DNA of 64,000 nt, from NCBI RefSeq assembly GCF_023284045.1, contig NZ_JAKIKQ010000012.1, forward strand, positions 62,001-126,000. The letters run 5' to 3'. Below, piece after piece: positions 55,488 to 64,000 of the stretch. Numbering within the stretch: the stretch's first letter is position 1; every line of letters begins with the position of its first letter. The translations under genes were made by a program, and so were the position numbers. This DNA is from Shewanella kaireitica (GTDB lineage: Bacteria > Pseudomonadota > Gammaproteobacteria > Enterobacterales > Shewanellaceae). A model generated the notes under the pieces. It did no database searches. It saw only the letters and a program-made list of their open reading frames with translations, and was not told where the DNA came from.

Positions 55488-56483
55488 ATGACAACTTTCT
55501 TTTTAGATGGCCAAGCTTTTGATTCCGATGAAAATGAATCGGTACTTGAGACCCTTATTCGCAGCGGCAATTCACTCAATTACTCTTGTATGAAAGGAGC
55601 CTGTAAAACCTGTTTACTGCAACATGTTGGCGGGGAGCTGTCCACGGGTTCCCAGCGAGGCTTAAGTGCTCGCCTTAAGGCGAACCATTATCTGTGCGCA
55701 TGCCAGTGTATCCCTGCTGAAGGACTTAAGCTGAAAACGGTGCTTGAGCAAGACCTGTTTGTGTCTGCTCAATTAATAGAGCGTATATTCATGACTGACA
55801 ACATGATGAAAATCGTGGTGAAAGTTTCTGAAAATCTCAATTGTCTTGCGGGGCAATATATCAACCTTAGACGCTATGACGGTCTGACCCGCAGTTATGC
55901 CATCGCTAAAGTCGATGGCAATGTCATTGAGCTGCATATTACTCGGAAGTACAACGGCCAATTTAGTGGTTGGTTATTTAATACTGCCAGCAACGGTGAA
56001 CAACTGCTCATTCAAGGGCCCTTAGGGCAATGTGTTTATAAGGCCGAGTATCAACAAGACAAGTTGATTTTGATTGGTCATGGAGCAGGCATTGGGGCTG
56101 CGATGGGCATTGTTGAACAGGCGTTAGCGATGTCACATCAAGCCGAGATATACCTTTATCACGGTGCCCGAACAGTTGAAGAACTATATCTACAAAAGCA
56201 ATGTTTGTCGTTAATGCTAGCCCATAAAAACGTCTACTATCGGGCTTGTATTACCGCAGCGGCTAAAGTTGATTTAACGGGTTTACGTTGCCAACAAATT
56301 CAACCCTTTGAGCTTGCAGCGAGTGAGCATCCAATCACTCGGCATAATAGAGTGTTTCTTTGCGGTGAACCTGAAGCGGTTGTTAAAGCTCAGCAACAAG
56401 CATTTTTGGATGGTTTTGAGTATGCCAAAATTCATGTATTGCCATTTGAATATAAAGATCTTCGTTCAGTGAAAAGAGGCTAA
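55488..56483 (+). CDS. 2Fe-2S ferredoxin / FAD-NAD(P)H oxidoreductase fusion
   Basis: 331 residues. N-terminal plant-type ferredoxin domain with YSCMKGACKTC (Cys 34, 39, 42) and fourth ligand in CACQC (70-74). Then an FAD-binding ferredoxin-reductase domain (RSYAIAK, near residue 128) and an NAD-binding domain with LIGHGAGIGAAMG (about 190). Electron-transfer component of the kind that feeds oxygenases or desaturases; no oxygenase gene is next to it, so the partner is unknown. Confidence 0.88.
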   Translation: MTTFFLDGQAFDSDENESVLETLIRSGNSLNYSCMKGACKTCLLQHVGGELSTGSQRGLSARLKANHYLCACQCIPAEGLKLKTVLEQDLFVSAQLIERIFMTDNMMKIVVKVSENLNCLAGQYINLRRYDGLTRSYAIAKVDGNVIELHITRKYNGQFSGWLFNTASNGEQLLIQGPLGQCVYKAEYQQDKLILIGHGAGIGAAMGIVEQALAMSHQAEIYLYHGARTVEELYLQKQCLSLMLAHKNVYYRACITAAAKVDLTGLRCQQIQPFELAASEHPITRHNRVFLCGEPEAVVKAQQQAFLDGFEYAKIHVLPFEYKDLRSVKRG

Positions 56484-56490
56484 CCACACC

Positions 56491-56871
56491 CTAGAGAGTT
56501 AAGTAACTAATTGCTGCGATAATCGCTCCCTGAGGGTCTTTTAACCAGCAGAAACGACCAATGCCAATGATATCTTCTGGACCAAATAGAATGGTTGCAC
56601 CTAGCTCATGAGCCTTTTCGGCAATAGCATCAACGTTTTCTACCGTGATGTATCCAGTCCAATTACTAGGCATGGCTGGCGCCGGACTTTGTGCAATACC
56701 ACCAATATCGACGCCGTCGTTAATAATAATATGGTAGGGCGCGTGGGCTACAACAATGGTTTTGAATTTCCAGCCAAATACTTGGCTGTAAAAGGCCATG
56801 GCTTCTTTACTACTGCTAGCGGTTAACTCATGCCAGCTTAATGAGCCTGAATTGGCAGAGGTGGGTTTCAT
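56491..56871 (-). CDS. VOC-family (glyoxalase-like) protein
   Basis: 126 residues, two VOC beta-alpha-beta-beta-beta repeats: SLSWHELTASSSKEAMAFYS and SNWTGYITVENVDAIAEKAH, with a final GRFCWLKDPQGAIIAAISYL. Possible metal-binding His/Glu residues lie at the equivalents of HELT and the C-terminal region. Function unknown. AAGGAAACCC precedes the ATG. Convergent with the oxidoreductase gene. Confidence 0.85.
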   Translation of the reverse strand: MKPTSANSGSLSWHELTASSSKEAMAFYSQVFGWKFKTIVVAHAPYHIIINDGVDIGGIAQSPAPAMPSNWTGYITVENVDAIAEKAHELGATILFGPEDIIGIGRFCWLKDPQGAIIAAISYLTL

Positions 56872-57180
56872 TGGGTTTCCTTACTAGGAACTGCTCAAAC
56901 AAGTGTAGCTTCTAACCTAGCGCTAAGAGTTAATATTGAGCAGTATTTGATTCACCAAGAGGTCCTATATAGCTTAAAGTGTTGAAGTCGTTCGGCATGT
57001 TTGAGCTGCAGTTATTGAATTTTTTAACTATTAAATTGATAAAGAGATCTAGCTAGAGAAAGGTATTTTCCCATTGTTATCCCTGTGGCAGATTTGGCGG
57101 TAATAACATAATTATATTGCCTAGTGAGTTTGCCTGGAGGTAACATAGCCCGTTTTCGATCATGCTTACGGGGAATTAGC
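56872..57180. other. Intergenic region before the DUF445 gene
   Basis: About 310 bases, AT-rich, with no ORF I support. A GTG at 57124 begins an in-frame extension of the DUF445 gene but lacks a ribosome site. Confidence 0.4.
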
Positions 57181-57888
57181 TTGAATAAAAGTGTTGTTAC
57201 CAATTTGATTGCTGCGCTGGCAGTATTAGGCGGCTATTTATTAGCGCAGCCAGTTCTTCTAACTGTTGGTTTGTTCGCACTTTCAGGTGCGATCACTAAC
57301 TGGCTCGCTATTCATATGCTGTTTGAGAAAGTGCCTGGTCTCTATGGTTCTGGTGTGGTGCCATCTCGCTTTGAAGAGTTTAAAGAAGGGATTGCTCATT
57401 TGATGATGAAGCAGTTTTTTACTGAAGAAAATATAGAACGATTTCTGTCGCAGCAGGGTAATGCAGAGCAACATATCGACCTACAACCTGTGATTGAGAA
57501 GTTAGATCTGTCACCTGCATTCGACGCTTTAGTCAGCACTGTTTCACAGTCCTCACTCGGTGGCATGTTATCGATGTTTGGCGGTACCGATGCGATTGAA
57601 CCCTTGCGTGAGCCGTTTATGGAAAAAATGAAAACATCGCTCAGTGAGATATCTCAGTCCGATCAATTTTACGAGTTACTTAAAGCAGAGCTCGAACAAA
57701 GCAATGTCATCGATGATATGCGATTGAAAATAGAGGATATTGTTAACCAGCGATTAAATGAATTAACACCGCAACTGGTCAAAGAGATAGTGCAGGATAT
57801 GATCAAGAAGCATTTAGGTTGGTTAGTCGTTTGGGGCGGAATTTTTGGTGGCTTAATCGGTTTAGTCGCCGCGCTGGTTCAAGGCTAA
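57181..57888 (+). CDS. DUF445 membrane protein
   Basis: 235 residues from a TTG at 57181 with GGGGA at 57169-57173. N-terminal hydrophobic hairpin (LIAALAVLGGYLLAQPVLLT, then FALSGAITNWLAIHMLF with a re-entrant NWLA), a central PSRFEEFKEGIAHLMMKQFF helix bundle and a C-terminal membrane helix (LVVWGGIFGGLIGLVAAL). The alternative start at 57124 (GTG) lacks a ribosome site and adds an unconserved segment. DUF445 proteins are of unknown function. Terminator follows. Confidence 0.8.
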   Translation: MNKSVVTNLIAALAVLGGYLLAQPVLLTVGLFALSGAITNWLAIHMLFEKVPGLYGSGVVPSRFEEFKEGIAHLMMKQFFTEENIERFLSQQGNAEQHIDLQPVIEKLDLSPAFDALVSTVSQSSLGGMLSMFGGTDAIEPLREPFMEKMKTSLSEISQSDQFYELLKAELEQSNVIDDMRLKIEDIVNQRLNELTPQLVKEIVQDMIKKHLGWLVVWGGIFGGLIGLVAALVQG

Positions 57889-57912
57889 TTGTTGTAGTTG
57901 TTATAGATTTTA

Positions 57913-57936
57913 AAGGGAGCGAAGGCTTCCTTTTTT
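57913..57936 (+). terminator. Terminator after the DUF445 gene
   Basis: AAGGGAGC (57913-57920) pairs with GCTTCCTT (57925-57932) with one G-T wobble, followed by T to 57936. An ATG follows directly at 57937, which therefore is not a likely start for the next gene. Confidence 0.82.
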
Positions 57937-58017
57937 ATGAGTGAAATTTACAGAGAGCATACGGAACGTGCTATGGTTTTATACCATAAAAGTATTTTTA
58001 GATACTGGGAGCAATGG

Positions 58018-58368
58018 ATGAGCCTACACCACACAATAAATTACTTGGAAATGCCTGTTAAGAATATTCAATCGACAAAAGATTTTTTCAGTCAAGTTTT
58101 TGATTGGGAGTTTGTTGATTATGGACCTGAGTATAGCTGTTTTCTAAATGCTGGAATAACCGGCGGATTTTATCTATCCGATCAAAATTTTACCTTAGCA
58201 AAGGGCTCTCCTTTGTTGGTCATTTATTCAAATGAGCTAGCCAGCTCCTTGCAGAAGGTCACCGATGCGGGTGGTACTATCAGTAAGCCTATATTCGAAT
58301 TCCCAGGTGGAAGAAGATTTCACTTTTTAGATCCTAATGGCAATGAATATGCGATTTGGTCTGAGTAG
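58018..58368 (+). CDS. VOC-family (glyoxalase-like) protein
   Basis: 116 residues: HHTINYLEMPVKNIQSTKDF FSQVFDWEF region is the first VOC module and FHFLDPNGNEYAIWSE the last. The ATG at 58018 with GGAG upstream is preferred because the in-frame ATG at 57937 sits at the end of a terminator and would add an unconserved 27-residue stretch. Function unknown; may be in one transcript with the isomerase gene 35 bases downstream. Confidence 0.75.
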   Translation: MSLHHTINYLEMPVKNIQSTKDFFSQVFDWEFVDYGPEYSCFLNAGITGGFYLSDQNFTLAKGSPLLVIYSNELASSLQKVTDAGGTISKPIFEFPGGRRFHFLDPNGNEYAIWSE

Positions 58369-58403
58369 TGGCGACAATATAATGATAAGAAGAAGGGCTG
58401 GAT

Positions 58404-58748
58404 ATGCCACATTGTGTTATTGAATATGCGAAACCATTAAAGCACGTTATTTCAGTCGAAGCCTTGGTCGAGGCGACACATCAAGCCTTGATTGACTCGC
58501 AATTATTTGAGCCGCAAGCGGTGAAAACCCGCGCCCATGGGGTTGAACACTTTCGAGTTGGTGAAGATCAAGAAAATACCTTTGTGCACATTCATACGGC
58601 CATTATGCCAGGTCGAACAGATGAGCAAAAAGCACTGCTACTTGAGCGAGTATTTGAGGCTATTTCACTCATCACCAATTCTGTTAGCAGCGTAACGATG
58701 GAAATAGTCGATATTAATAAGCAGCATTATATTAAGATGATGAACTGA
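58404..58748 (+). CDS. 5-carboxymethyl-2-hydroxymuconate isomerase-like protein
   Basis: 114 residues. The N-terminal catalytic proline follows the initiator Met (MPHCVIEYAKPL), the tautomerase arrangement of CHMI. TRAHGVEHFRVGEDQENTFV and IMPGRTDEQKALLLERVF match the family. In E. coli the enzyme (HpcD) acts in homoprotocatechuate degradation, but no such pathway genes are present here, so the role is open. AGAAGGG ribosome site. Terminator follows. Confidence 0.85.
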   Translation: MPHCVIEYAKPLKHVISVEALVEATHQALIDSQLFEPQAVKTRAHGVEHFRVGEDQENTFVHIHTAIMPGRTDEQKALLLERVFEAISLITNSVSSVTMEIVDINKQHYIKMMN

Positions 58749-58772
58749 ACCGTTATAAACTTTTGATATATA

Positions 58773-58800
58773 AAAGCCACTCTTAGGGAGTGGCTTTTTT
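58773..58800. terminator. Bidirectional terminator, isomerase gene / asnB
   Basis: AAAGCCACTC (58773-58782) pairs with GAGTGGCTTT (58788-58797), T-run after it on the plus strand and a shorter one on the minus strand, between convergent genes. Confidence 0.85.
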
Positions 58801-58832
58801 GATGCAGTTTGACTGACTTTCTCTAGTTGGTA

Positions 58833-60497
58833 TTAATAAGCGCTGTCGTGGACAGACTGTACTGCACGGCCTGACGGGTCAATAATACCTTGTAAGCTTT
58901 CATCCCAAGCTAGTGCCTCTGGGGTTGAGCAGGCAACAGATTTACCACCTGGTACCGTTTCTGCAGCGCTCGCAAGCGGGAATAGTTCTTCAAAGAAAGT
59001 GCGATAGAAGTAGCCTTCTTTTGTTTCCGGTGTGTTGTATGGGAATCTGAACTTAGCGTTAGCCAGCTGAAGATCATCAACGTTAGCGGCTGCATGATCT
59101 TTAAGTCCATCAATCCATGAGTAGCCCACACCATCACTAAATTGCTCTTTTTGGCGCCAAGCCACTTCTTTTGGCAATTTATGCTCAAAGGCCTCTCGTA
59201 GGATATGCTTTTCAATTTTGCCGTCCTTCGACATTTTAGCTTCAGGGTTAGTGCGCATGGCCACATCCATAAACTCTTTGTCCAAGAAGGGCACACGTGC
59301 TTCTAGTCCCCAAGCTGCCATAGCTTTGTTGGCACGTAAGCAATCAAACAGGTGTAGTTTATCTAGCTTACGTACTAACTCTTCATGGAATGCTTGTGCA
59401 TTAGGTGCTTTGTGGAAGTATAAGTAACCACCAAATAGCTCATCAGCACCTTCGCCAGATAACACCATTTTAATACCCATTGCTTTAATTTTTCGCGCCA
59501 TTAAATACATAGGCGTTGCAGCACGAATCGTGGTGACATCGTATGTTTCGAGGTGGTAGATCACATCTTTAATAGCATCGATGCCATCTTGAAAGGTAAA
59601 GGTGATTTCGTGATGAATGGTACCGATTGCATCGGCAACCTTTTTCGCTGCAATTAGATCCGGTGCGCCTTCAAGGCCGACAGCAAAAGAGTGCAGTTGT
59701 GGCCACCAAGCACTGGTTTCGCCGTCATCTTCAATCCGTCGTTTAGCAAATGTTTGGGTAATTGCAGAAATAACTGATGAATCTAAGCCTCCAGAAAGTA
59801 GTACGCCATAAGGAACATCAGACATCAACTGACGTTTAACTGCTGCTTCCAGTGCATCACGCACTTCTTCACTGCTGGCTGGGTTGCTTTGAACTGCAGC
59901 AAACTCACGCCAGTCACGCTGATAATAATGAGTTAGTTCACCGACTTTACTTGATAGAAAATGGCCCGGAGTAAAGGTCTCAACAGTTTTACAGACCGGC
60001 ATCAGTGCTTTCATTTCAGAAGAGATATAGAAGTTGCCTTCAGCATCTCTGCCGGTATAAAGCGGGATGATCCCCATGTGATCGCGACCGATTAAATAGG
60101 TGTCTTTTGCTTTGTCATACAACACAAAAGCAAAAATGCCGTTGAGCTTATCTAAGAACTCAGTGCCGTATTCTTGATAGAGCGCTAAGATTACTTCGCA
60201 ATCTGAGTTGGTTTGGTAACTGTATTTGTCACCGAGTTCTGCTTTAAGCTCTTTGTGGTTATAGATCTCACCGTTAACGGCTAAGACGATAGTTTCATCT
60301 TGGCTAAGCAATGGCTGGGCGCCGTGTTCAATGTCTACAATCGCTAAACGTTCATGAGCGAGAATAGCTTTGTCACTGCTATAGATCCCAGACCAATCCG
60401 GTCCGCGATGACGTAGTAGTTTTGACATTTCGAGTGCGACTTGGCGCAATGGCGTCGAGTCTGATTGAATATCTAAAATAGCGAAAATTGAACACAT
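58833..60497 (-). CDS. asnB: Asparagine synthetase B (glutamine-hydrolysing)
   Basis: 554 residues, close to E. coli AsnB. N-terminal glutaminase domain starts with nucleophile Cys2 (MCSIFAIL), followed by RHRGPDWSGI. The synthetase domain has the ATP-pyrophosphatase loop LLSGGLDSSVISAI and GEGADELFGGYLYF. It makes asparagine from aspartate, ATP and glutamine in the cytoplasm. GGAGTGACCT ribosome site precedes ATG. Single gene. Confidence 0.96.
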   Translation of the reverse strand: MCSIFAILDIQSDSTPLRQVALEMSKLLRHRGPDWSGIYSSDKAILAHERLAIVDIEHGAQPLLSQDETIVLAVNGEIYNHKELKAELGDKYSYQTNSDCEVILALYQEYGTEFLDKLNGIFAFVLYDKAKDTYLIGRDHMGIIPLYTGRDAEGNFYISSEMKALMPVCKTVETFTPGHFLSSKVGELTHYYQRDWREFAAVQSNPASSEEVRDALEAAVKRQLMSDVPYGVLLSGGLDSSVISAITQTFAKRRIEDDGETSAWWPQLHSFAVGLEGAPDLIAAKKVADAIGTIHHEITFTFQDGIDAIKDVIYHLETYDVTTIRAATPMYLMARKIKAMGIKMVLSGEGADELFGGYLYFHKAPNAQAFHEELVRKLDKLHLFDCLRANKAMAAWGLEARVPFLDKEFMDVAMRTNPEAKMSKDGKIEKHILREAFEHKLPKEVAWRQKEQFSDGVGYSWIDGLKDHAAANVDDLQLANAKFRFPYNTPETKEGYFYRTFFEELFPLASAAETVPGGKSVACSTPEALAWDESLQGIIDPSGRAVQSVHDSAY

Positions 60498-60870
60498 AGG
60501 TCACTCCAAAAATGTCAGTCTTAATCTCAATTGATTATTACTCTGCCATCGAAATCCATAACTTTCAAATCGTAAATTTTAGAATTCTTATCTTTTAGGT
60601 CTTTTTCTTGGGTTAATCGTTATCTTTGCAGCTGTATGAATGAGGAATGAGTAATTTAAATGGGTTTTTATTGGTTTATATTTATCTTTGTGGGTTCCGG
60701 GCTAGTTGTTAATGGATAAACGGCAATGAAGTATCAGTAATTATAGATAATGCTGTTTTTAAGAGAATTAAGTGACATTTTTCACATAAACGCATTATTA
60801 GTCGGTAAAAGAAAATAAAAAACGCCCGATATAGCTTCGGGCGTTGATGTATTTATGTACTAAGGTGAGC
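60498..60870. other. Intergenic region, asnB / M28 peptidase gene
   Basis: About 370 AT-rich bases. It holds the promoter of asnB on the minus strand and the terminator of the M28 gene (60815-60845). No ORF or repeat is supported. Confidence 0.4.
60815..60845 (-). terminator. Terminator of the M28 peptidase gene
   Basis: AACGCCCGA (60821-60829) pairs with TCGGGCGTT (60837-60845); T-run TTTTTTATT on the minus strand. Confidence 0.85.
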
Positions 60871-62517
60871 TTAGTTATTGTCGGTTTTGGCGGGTCTTAA
60901 CGAGTGAAACTCCGTGCCGCTGAAATAACCCGGCCAGTCACTATTATTACCCAGCACAGCTGCTGCATCGTAGTAAACAGCTAAGTCTTCTAACGCTCCG
61001 CTTAGATCCCAATTTTCTCGGTATTCATCACATACGCTGTGGTAACAACCTTTCATCTGTTGTTTCATCATTGCTTTGTATTCTGCAGTCGCTTCATCAA
61101 CTGGGATGCTTCCGCCTCCTGCAAATACTGCGGGTACACCATATTTAGCGAAACTAAAATGATCTGAGCGGAAAAAACCGCCAGATTCGGGGTGCTTTTC
61201 ACTCTTGGCGGTACGGTTTTGAGTCGTAACTGCTGCGATTAAGTAATTTTCTAATTCTGACTTACCTTTACCTACGATAGTGTAGTCGGTGGTACGGCCA
61301 TAAATGTTGGTACTATCTAAGTTAAATACAGCCACAGTTTTGTCTAATGGATACACTGGATTCGACGCATAGTAACGCGAACCGAGTAAGCCTTGTTCTT
61401 CACCTGTCGTTGCAACAAAGGTCACTGAACGGGCAAGGGGATTGCCATTTTTGGCTTGCTTGGCAAATTGGCGAGCGATCTCTAAAATACCTGCAGTACC
61501 TGATGCGTTATCTAGTGCGCCGTTATAGATCTGATCGCCATCTTTACTTGGATCTAGACCAATATGATCCCAATGTGCGGTGAATAAAATGTGCTCATCA
61601 CTGCGACTCTCGCCAGGTAGAGTCGCAACCACGTTATAACTATTGGCATATTGCGCTTTATTTTCGAATGAAATGGAAGCAGTTTGATTCAGTGAGATGT
61701 TAATCGCACTACTTGCTGCGCGGTCTGATATGGTACTTAGCGACAGGCCAGCTTTATTAAATAGCTTAGTGGCTACATCAAGAGTCATCCAACCTTCAAC
61801 TTCTATCCATTTTGCTTGCTCTTCTTTACTGCGAACAAGATCTTGCTGAGCGCCAGTCCAGCTGTTTTCGACGACAGACCAAGGGTATGAAGCCGGTTCG
61901 GTATCGTGAATGATGATTGCGCCTAGGGCACCTTGACGGCTCGCTTCTTCAAACTTGTAGCTCCAGCGACCGTAATAGGTCATTGCTTTACCGTTAAACT
62001 TGCCTGATTCAGGCAAAGCAAAGCCAGGATCGTTCACCAGTATTACTGCTATTTTTCCGCTCATGTCGAGGTCTTGATAATCGTTCCACTGATACTCGGG
62101 GGCGTTGATGCCATATCCCACAAACACTAGCGGTGCATTGGCAATATCAATTTTGCTCACATCATGACGACTACCAATAACCACATCTTGACGATGTTGT
62201 AATTGCATGTCACCTAGCTGAATAGATTGCTGCTCTGAAGCGGTATAGGTCACCATAGGTACAGCTTGTAGGTAATCTTTGCCATTTGGCTTAACTAAGC
62301 CCATTTCAGCAAAGGCTTTACTAAGGTAATCCAATGTTAGTTGTTCGCCCTTAGTCGTAGGGGCGCGGCCTTCAAACTCATCTGAAGCAAGGGTTTTTAT
62401 ATCTAAGCGAAATCGTGATTCATCAAAGGTGACTTTCTCTGGTGTGACAACATCTGTCGTATGTTGGCTACATGCACTGAGTAGAGCAAGTGCACAGACT
62501 GGAAGCAAAGTGCGCAT
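60871..62517 (-). CDS. M28-family metallopeptidase lipoprotein
   Basis: 548 residues. Signal peptide with lipobox LSAC (LLPVCALALLSACSQ); Ser after Cys suggests outer membrane. The M28 zinc-aminopeptidase core: TAHWDHIGLD (His, Asp), GALDNASGTAGILEIARQFA, VATTGEEQGLLGSRYYA (Glu-Glu), NLDSTNIYG and a C-terminal SDHFSFAKYGVPAVF. An inserted PA-type domain lies between (NDPGFALPESGKF). Secreted or cell-surface aminopeptidase. ATG 62517 is chosen over TTG 62520 because AGGA lies 7 bases before it. Confidence 0.92.
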   Translation of the reverse strand: MRTLLPVCALALLSACSQHTTDVVTPEKVTFDESRFRLDIKTLASDEFEGRAPTTKGEQLTLDYLSKAFAEMGLVKPNGKDYLQAVPMVTYTASEQQSIQLGDMQLQHRQDVVIGSRHDVSKIDIANAPLVFVGYGINAPEYQWNDYQDLDMSGKIAVILVNDPGFALPESGKFNGKAMTYYGRWSYKFEEASRQGALGAIIIHDTEPASYPWSVVENSWTGAQQDLVRSKEEQAKWIEVEGWMTLDVATKLFNKAGLSLSTISDRAASSAINISLNQTASISFENKAQYANSYNVVATLPGESRSDEHILFTAHWDHIGLDPSKDGDQIYNGALDNASGTAGILEIARQFAKQAKNGNPLARSVTFVATTGEEQGLLGSRYYASNPVYPLDKTVAVFNLDSTNIYGRTTDYTIVGKGKSELENYLIAAVTTQNRTAKSEKHPESGGFFRSDHFSFAKYGVPAVFAGGGSIPVDEATAEYKAMMKQQMKGCYHSVCDEYRENWDLSGALEDLAVYYDAAAVLGNNSDWPGYFSGTEFHSLRPAKTDNN

Positions 62518-63137
62518 CAATATGTCCTGTTATTGTTGTTTTAGACTTTTGTGTTGAGGTTTTGTTGTTCTATAGGGGGCAATCATGGAGGAAAAGCGCC
62601 TAGGTTGACAAGAGTTAGCTGTTGAAGAAAGTGTTACTCGATATTGCATTTTGTATCGAAAATTAGCCAGCCTATAGCAAACTGAGTGAATTTTAGAGTA
62701 ATCGTTCAGGTTTTGAGGGTTTTAAAGCGAAATACATCAGACTTTCACTTATTTCGTTATTTTGTCATGTTTCAAAAAATTGCTGTGTGGTGGTTATTCC
62801 CTTTTAAGCCAATGCAAAGCAGAAGTGGAAAGACTGAGGGGCTCACGTAGTGCGGCTGAGGTTAAACAAATTGGCAAAACATTGTATGCTTCGCTATGGG
62901 ATTTGGGTATAGGATAACTATTAGCTCAAATCCCACTACTTGCCTGCAGCGTTTTGAATTCCCACTGAATGGTCAAACTTTTAATGCAATTGGTATAATA
63001 GCTTGAGCAGAGCTGTTCAGATCTTTTGGTAATAACTGTCATCTGACTTAAAGCACGGCGAACCTGCACCAGGGTCACTCTTGGCTGTGCACTGCATAAT
63101 GCGTATGGGTTTGATTGTGGTCATAAACCACTTTTAA
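62518..63137. other. 620-bp gap with no gene, one stem-loop
   Basis: No ORF of note and no repeat seen elsewhere in the window. GGGATTTG (62898-62905) pairs with CAAATCCC (62927-62934), with ATAG/CTAT inside, forming a stem-loop. It could contain promoters of the M28 gene (minus strand) or the remains of a mobile element. I cannot say more. Confidence 0.4.
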
Positions 63138-63788
63138 CTATTCGCTTTGATTGTAGCTCGCATATTCAACCCATTCAGGAAGGCTGCGAGGATCGCCATA
63201 GGATTTAAAGAACTTAGGTGACGATTGTGGCGCGCGGGTTCCGATATTCGCTTCGCACCACATATTAAGCTTGTAATGGCTAGAATATCCCTCATGGGTA
63301 TAGGCATCATATGCTTTGTGAGCATGTTTCCAAAAATTGTGGTCGATGCGGCCTTTTTCTGCCAAGAAAGGATAACGAATAACTCGAATTTTAGTGTTAT
63401 CGATGACTGTATTGGCCATTTTTATTAGCAGTTCAGCCAGAACTTCCGAACCGATATCCTGAATCGTTAAGGTTTCAATAGCTGTAATTTCGGCACCAAC
63501 TAAACTGATCACCCGGTTACTTAACGCCGTGGTATCAATTGCTTGGATCAGTTCATAACCAATGGTATCTAGCAAGCGATAAAGCTCAAGATCCCACTCT
63601 GTTTCTGTAAACTTCCCTGCTTTTATAGCAGATTGAAGTTCTCTGTTTTTCTCACTTTGGATCACCAAATGTTTTTGTAAAGCAGGATACTGCTTTAGCG
63701 CTTGTGGAGAAACTTGGCTAATTAGATCAAGCAATTTGGTTTGATCTGTAATTAAGTCTGCAAATTCTAATTTGGCATCTTGATCCAC
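63138..63788 (-). CDS. Hypothetical protein of unknown function
   Basis: 216 residues, GTG start with GAGGA upstream. Mostly helical N-terminal two-thirds (LLDLISQVSPQALKQYPALQ; LLDTIGYELIQAIDTTALSN) and a C-terminal part rich in aromatic and basic residues (YPFLAEKGRIDHNFWKHAHK, NMWCEANIGTRAPQ). No signal peptide or membrane helix. I recognise no family. Confidence 0.65.
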   Translation of the reverse strand: MDQDAKLEFADLITDQTKLLDLISQVSPQALKQYPALQKHLVIQSEKNRELQSAIKAGKFTETEWDLELYRLLDTIGYELIQAIDTTALSNRVISLVGAEITAIETLTIQDIGSEVLAELLIKMANTVIDNTKIRVIRYPFLAEKGRIDHNFWKHAHKAYDAYTHEGYSSHYKLNMWCEANIGTRAPQSSPKFFKSYGDPRSLPEWVEYASYNQSE

Positions 63789-63917
63789 TGTGTTGTCCTC
63801 ATCTTTGTATCTGAGTAATGACTATACATCACCATGTAAATGTGTGAAAACCTAAATAGGATTCATAACTTGAGACAGTGCTGTTATCCATGGGAATAGC
63901 CTGTAAACCCTTAAACA

Positions 63918-63944
63918 CTAGGCTCTGTATAAATTAGAGCCTAG
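63918..63944 (-). terminator. Hairpin downstream of the partial gene at the right edge
   Basis: CTAGGCTCT (63918-63926) pairs with AGAGCCTAG (63936-63944). On the minus strand it lies about 20 bases after the stop of the partial gene, followed by TGTTTAAG, a weak U-tract. Probable terminator. Confidence 0.5.
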
Positions 63945-63964
63945 CACAGGGAGTATGATTGAAA

Positions 63965-64000
63965 TTAAAAGTAGTAAGAGATTGCGAGTTCAAACTTGTT
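63965..64000 (-). CDS. C-terminal end of an outer-membrane beta-barrel protein (partial)
   Basis: Reading the complement from 64000, the last eleven codons are NKFELAISYYF, then TAA (63965-63967). The alternating pattern ending in aromatic residues and a final phenylalanine is the classic BAM recognition signal of outer-membrane beta-barrels such as porins or TonB-dependent receptors. The gene continues beyond the window. Confidence 0.65.
   Translation of the reverse strand, partial: NKFELAISYYF

Overview
The window looks like part of the chromosome of a marine gammaproteobacterium, most likely Shewanella. The basis is protein resemblance recognised by eye (TopA, CysB, SdaA, NagZ, Mfd, LolCDE, YdhR, YecM, YqfB, AsnB), many bidirectional U-tract terminators, and repeats of a kind I associate with Shewanella genomes. 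No database search was run. Most of the window is dense, ordinary core sequence.

Layout. 1-18.2 kb is housekeeping: the 5' part of astB, topA, a membrane protein, cysB, sdaA, nagZ, ycfP, an acylphosphatase, csiV-mfd, a PilZ-like protein and the lipoprotein-release operon lolCDE. 18.25-28.8 kb is an accessory region. It starts with a four-gene cluster that I read as a ribosomally made, YcaO-modified peptide (RiPP/TOMM) system: a beta-barrel protein with a leader-like N-terminus, a 284-residue protein with about 56 cysteines in CxxC repeats, an E1-like/YcaO cyclodehydratase fusion, and a thiazolinyl-imide-reductase-like enzyme. Two near-identical 310-bp tandem repeats and a hairpin-rich repeat follow. 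Next come two small orphan genes that look like integron cassettes: each stop codon overlaps a TAAC box followed by a palindrome. The first cassette recombination site (attC) is split by an IS1111-type insertion sequence. 28.8-64 kb returns to general genes: an M14 peptidase, a secreted hydrolase with a lipoprotein, LysR/YdhR, YecM, an L,D-transpeptidase, a potassium channel, a MATE exporter, a TetR-RND efflux operon, a DUF1538-DUF1538-PII-CBS operon, small enzymes, a DUF748 protein, AsnB, an M28 lipoprotein peptidase, and at the right edge the last codons of an outer-membrane beta-barrel gene.

How the main system may work (inference). The YcaO fusion would cyclise cysteines of the CxxC-repeat protein to thiazolines. 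The reductase would then reduce these to thiazolidines, instead of the usual oxidation to thiazoles, since no SagB/McbC-type dehydrogenase gene is present. The beta-barrel protein shares 11 of 19 residues with the N-terminus of the repeat protein, ending at the same Gln-Cys, so both may be recognised by the same enzyme. Strong RNA hairpins without U-tracts separate the first gene from the precursor and the precursor from the enzyme genes, which could hold enzyme expression below precursor expression. No exporter or protease gene is present nearby.
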